From: Erythrobasidium yunnanense
Lineage: Eukaryota > Basidiomycota > Cystobasidiomycetes > Erythrobasidiales > Erythrobasidiaceae
Reading direction: 5' to 3'
DNA: 64,000 nt
NCBI GenBank assembly: GCA_001600175.1
Contig: BCJC01000001.1
Location: forward strand, 1,568,065 to 1,632,064
The translations under genes and the position numbers were made by a program. Shown piece after piece: positions 60,918-64,000 of the stretch (the first letter of the stretch is position 1; every line of letters starts with the position of its first letter). A model generated the notes under the pieces. It was given only the letters and a program-made list of their open reading frames with translations. It made no database searches and was not told the DNA's origin.

Positions 60918-61390
60918 ATGATCATTCCCACCAAGGCGCTTGCAGTAGGCATGACTGTACTATATACGCTGAGCGTATCAACGATTGCAGCAAAGACGGG
61001 TTCCGGGTATTCCTATCCGCTACAGAAACGCACAATAGGACAACCCTGCGAAGAAGCTCGGGACTGCACAGAGTCGCGTATGTGGATTCTGCAAAACGTG
61101 TGTTTTATGTGCGCTGATGAATGATACAACAGTTCAGCAAGGCAGGAAAGACATGCGATGTAATGAGGATAAGAAATGTGAAGTAGCAGATTGCCTCAGG
61201 GTCAGTACTCTATCACCTACATTATCCGTAAGGATTAGCTGAGACAGAGTCTTCGCAGTGCTGGGATATGGAGGACGGCGATTGTGTGTGCAATGGCGAT
61301 ATAGATACGGCTACTGGCGCGTGCAATCCGGGATGGTTCACAGATTTCTGGAAGACCTGTAGCATAACAACCTATGATAATACGTGGTAA
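60918..61390 (+). CDS. Small secreted ten-cysteine protein, copy 1
   Basis: Exons 60918-61077, 61133-61200 and 61259-61390 give 119 residues. A signal peptide (ALAVGMTVLYTLSVSTIA) is followed by a short pro-segment ending in the dibasic LQKR, a likely Kex2 site. The mature part has ten cysteines: GQPCEEARDC, RCNEDKKCEVADCLRCWD, DGDCVCNG, GAC, KTC. An even cysteine number in a small secreted protein fits disulfide-stabilised apoplastic proteins and candidate effectors. No known family is recognised. A related gene lies 1.4 kb downstream. Confidence 0.65.
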
Positions 61391-62837
61391 GTGTGAGTGT
61401 TAGACTTGCTTGTATGTATGACCAGTGTCGCTTGGAACGCACCGCGGGTACCTGGAGCGGATCAACGACTTTTCTGAGCTAATCCGTACTCGATGAATTG
61501 AAAAGGGCTGCTTTCGGAGAAGAGAAATGAGCAAAAACGTAATGGGAAAGCAGATGTATTAGCGCTAATTCTGCGCAACAAGCTTCTCGCGACGACGCCA
61601 TAACACTTCAGTGACAGATGGGATTGGTCGTGTCCGCCCCGCGGAGCGTCCGAATGCTCTTACAGCACGGATGCAGCACCGACTCATGACAGGCTCTCTT
61701 CTGAATTAACCTTACATGGTTGAGTGCCGTGATATGGCGGAAGCTTGCCTTGGCTGAATAAAGGGTGAGATGTCCTGTCACTGTGAGATAAGTCAGCTCA
61801 GAGTCAATCAAGCTCGTTACCTCTTTACTCAGCAAATTGGAGGCTCCGCGGCGACGGAGGAACCTAACCCTGGAAGCCTTGTAGAGCTTCCATTTGGTCG
61901 AGAAGTTCTTGGATCGACCAAAGCCGGCCAAGACGTGCCTTAGGTACATGGCCGGCGCGTGTACTCGGCAGGATGGTTGATCCTAGCTTTTCTAACCATT
62001 GCGACACGGCAGAGGACTGTCCCAGCGCCAGCGAATTGGCGTGCATTTCGCACTGAACTGCTCCAGGCAGAGACGATGGCTGCAAAGCCATGAACTAGCA
62101 TCGAACAAGCCTTAGCATGGGTAAGGGAAGCGACAGGAGTTGTTCTCCGCATGGGCTCACCATTGTATAAGGCTCGCTAGGTTCGCTCGGGGCGGACCAA
62201 CGCTCCCCCGCTCCCTGTAGATAAGGCTCGATGCTAGCAAAGCTGGGAAGTCTCAAATAGCTTAGAGCAGCTCCAGCAGTTCGGGCTCTAGTACGTCAAG
62301 CGATGTCCAATCGGCAGCATCTTATCACGTCCTGCGGCCGAAGGCAGCGATGTGCCATTGTACACCTCGGGAGGAAAGCGAGAGTGCCTCATGCTTGCCG
62401 TAGATTGTAGGTTGAGGTATTGCACAAAGGGTCTCCACTGAAGGTCAGACCGGTACGCGTAGGGCCGAGCTGTAGCTACTTGGAGGAACAGGCAGCATCT
62501 TGACTGGCGCCAGAGCGCTGCTATAGTGTCATCATCCGCGAGACTCTGTCGAGCAGAGCTTCGTCCAGTCCGGAAAGGTGCTCAAGGGCTTGTAGGTCCG
62601 ATGCTTCTGCTAGAGCTGCTAGAATGGGACTCTGCTTCCATGTGAGGCCTCAAGAGCTGCTTACTCGCTGTCACTCCAGGTTCTGGCGGGATTGGTAGGA
62701 GGTAGATGGATCGTATGAAAGGGGAAACTTGCACCGCTCCAAAAAGCGTACAACTCCACCCTCAGGTATAACTAACCCTTTGTTGGGGTTAGGATCACAC
62801 GAAGTACTTCGAATTTCATCATCAGGGCAGAACCAAG
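61391..62837. other. Gene-poor stretch between the two secreted-protein copies
   Basis: About 1.4 kb without a firm gene. On the minus strand, stretches such as QSPILAALAEASDLQALEHL (near 62590) and IQELLDQMEALQGFQG (near 61900) look like helical, ankyrin-type coding sequence but are separated by stops. They may be the remains of a decayed gene. Nothing marks a transposon. Confidence 0.35.
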
Positions 62838-63303
62838 ATGATCATTCCTGCCAAAGTACTTGCAATCAGCACGACCTTCCTGGTGACGGTCAGCATGTCA
62901 GTGTGTGCGACAAAGGCGGGAATGTAAGATCCCGATCAGATCCTGCGGCGGTCTGATGAGCCTGTAATTGGGCGGCCCTGCGAGACTCATGATGACTGCT
63001 GGTTAAATAGCGTACGTTACCCTCGTCAATATCGTGTGGCTCGCGTGCGCTGACTGCTGTTACCAACTTAGCTTGGCGTGGCAACCATGCGATGCAATGG
63101 GGAGAAGAAGTGCGAAATCGGTGACTGCATGAAGGTATATTTTGTAATATCCAGGCTGTCCTGTGAAGATCAGCTGAAACAGTTTTCTCGAATCTATGCA
63201 GTGTTGGGATCTGGAGAATGATGAGTGCGTTTGTAACGGGGAATTCGACAAGACGACTGCAGAGTGCGATCTACCATGGACACGCTTCCGGCTCGGCTGC
63301 TGA
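62838..63303 (+). pseudogene. Small secreted ten-cysteine protein, copy 2, apparently broken
   Basis: Clear relative of the gene at 60918. It begins MIIPAKVLAISTTFLV, has the same IGRPC, MRCNGEKKCEIGDC and CWDLENDECVCNGE blocks, and has matching intron places and the same ten cysteines. The region just after the signal peptide appears interrupted, so it is more likely a decaying duplicate than an active gene. The upstream sequence also matches copy 1 (AACCAAGATGATCATTCC). Confidence 0.55.
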
Positions 63304-63401
63304 AGTGACCTGATGTGTGACTGTCGACTTGTTTGGCTTATGATGGTGTATGAGTATCTGCTTTGTGCGTGTTCAGGACGACGCGGGGAGCTCGCAAGCT
63401 G

Positions 63402-64000
63402 CTAACGACTGTCGCGACCTAACCTAGCCACGAAGTGAAAGAGGCTGTGACGACCGGGTATGGACACAGAGCTACGTCAGTGCCGCTTCGCGTGGAAGAT
63501 GCCTTCGGGGAACGTAAGCTTACCTGAAAGCCGCAGCGCTCCCGACCGCAGTGAGGACGTGCATGCTCGCGCCAGCGAATAAAGCGCTTATCCCGCCGGT
63601 CTCGACGATGTGTACTGCTGCGTCGAGCCTGCATGTATAGTTTGTGAGTCGAGTTTGCAGCACGGCCGAAGCTCTGTCACGAAACCCACATGTTTGTATA
63701 TGGCATCTATATGCATCAAGACATGGATTAACAATTACTACTTAATCGTGGATCAATCCTACCTTAGGACCGCAACTCGTTATCATGCGGGATCTGATGG
63801 TATCGAAAGGATATGCCAGAAGGCCAGCCAGAGTAGTTACAGACCAGCCAACAAAGAATGCACCCCAAGAAGATCTCCGCAGTGAATTAACGAAACCGAT
63901 AGGTCGAAGTAGGTCGTTGAGGCCGAAAAAGAGCGCCCTGTACGCGAATATGCCAAGTACAGATGGAAGGAAGCCGCTGTACACTGCAACAGCGCTTTCA
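63402..64000 (-). CDS. ADP/ATP-carrier-like mitochondrial carrier, 5' end outside window
   Basis: C-terminal part of a mitochondrial carrier family protein. Exons run from beyond 64000 to 63763, then 63706-63690 (17 nt), 63628-63524 and 63444-63402. It reads VYSGFLPSVLGIFAYRALFF, GWSVTTLAGLLAYPFDTIRS, then LDAAVHIVETGGISALFAGA. YSGFLPSVLGI-YR and the YPFDT-R carrier motif place it near the ADP/ATP carriers. Their hallmark RRRMMM is replaced here by IRSRMI, and the C-terminal helix is weak. It may be a divergent carrier with another substrate, or a relaxed paralogue. A standard ADP/ATP carrier gene is expected elsewhere in the genome. Confidence 0.7.

Noticed and set aside
1-64000. Transposons, tRNA or rRNA genes, CRISPR arrays
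   Set aside because: I looked for transposase, integrase or reverse-transcriptase motifs, terminal repeats, tRNA B-box words and regular repeat-spacer arrays, and saw none that hold up. GGTTCGATT near 54355 is coding sequence.

Overview
The window is nuclear DNA of a filamentous or dimorphic fungus, most likely a basidiomycete with a compact genome (roughly one gene per 2.5 kb). The basis is the set of genes (MED31, SEC8, SEC21, ICP55, SURF1, eIF5B and others) and their structure: most genes are cut by many short GT-AG introns of about 45-80 nt with CTRAY-like branch sites. The species cannot be told from this sequence. All gene models below were built by hand by joining open frames across splice sites that restore conserved protein motifs; nothing was checked against a database.

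Layout. 1-4.1 kb: a bestrophin-like channel (cut by the left edge), the mitochondrial ATPase AFG1 and Mediator subunit MED31. 4.3-14.1 kb: two complete, diverged copies of SMC6 in direct tandem, with the same 19 intron positions. 14.2-21.4 kb: peptidyl-tRNA hydrolase, a five-domain fasciclin membrane protein and an exocyst SEC8 gene that seems to lack its C-terminal part. 21.5-25.7 kb: mitochondrial peptidase ICP55, a small multipass membrane protein and SURF1/SHY1. 26.5-30.1 kb: a large secreted beta-helix protein with four cysteine modules that recall CBM1. 30.5-36.6 kb: a J-domain/ankyrin protein and eIF5B. 36.8-43.4 kb: a 1622-residue conserved fungal protein of unknown function and a hypothetical gene. 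43.5-47.2 kb: a same-strand cluster of small arginine-rich proteins, at least three of them related. 48.1-57.2 kb: an R3HCC1-like protein, gamma-COP (SEC21) and an EGF-like type II membrane protein. 57.3-60.1 kb: an F-box-like protein and the IMPACT/YIH1 homologue. 60.9-63.3 kb: a pair of ten-cysteine secreted proteins, the second apparently broken. 63.4-64 kb: the end of a divergent ADP/ATP-carrier-like gene.

Most genes are housekeeping: genome maintenance, transcription, translation, vesicle traffic and mitochondrial biogenesis. The parts that look unusual are the SMC6 pair, the short SEC8, the stop codon at a splice junction in YIH1, the repeated cysteine modules, the arginine-rich cluster and the secreted-protein pair. 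No tRNA, rRNA, CRISPR array or recognisable transposon was found.
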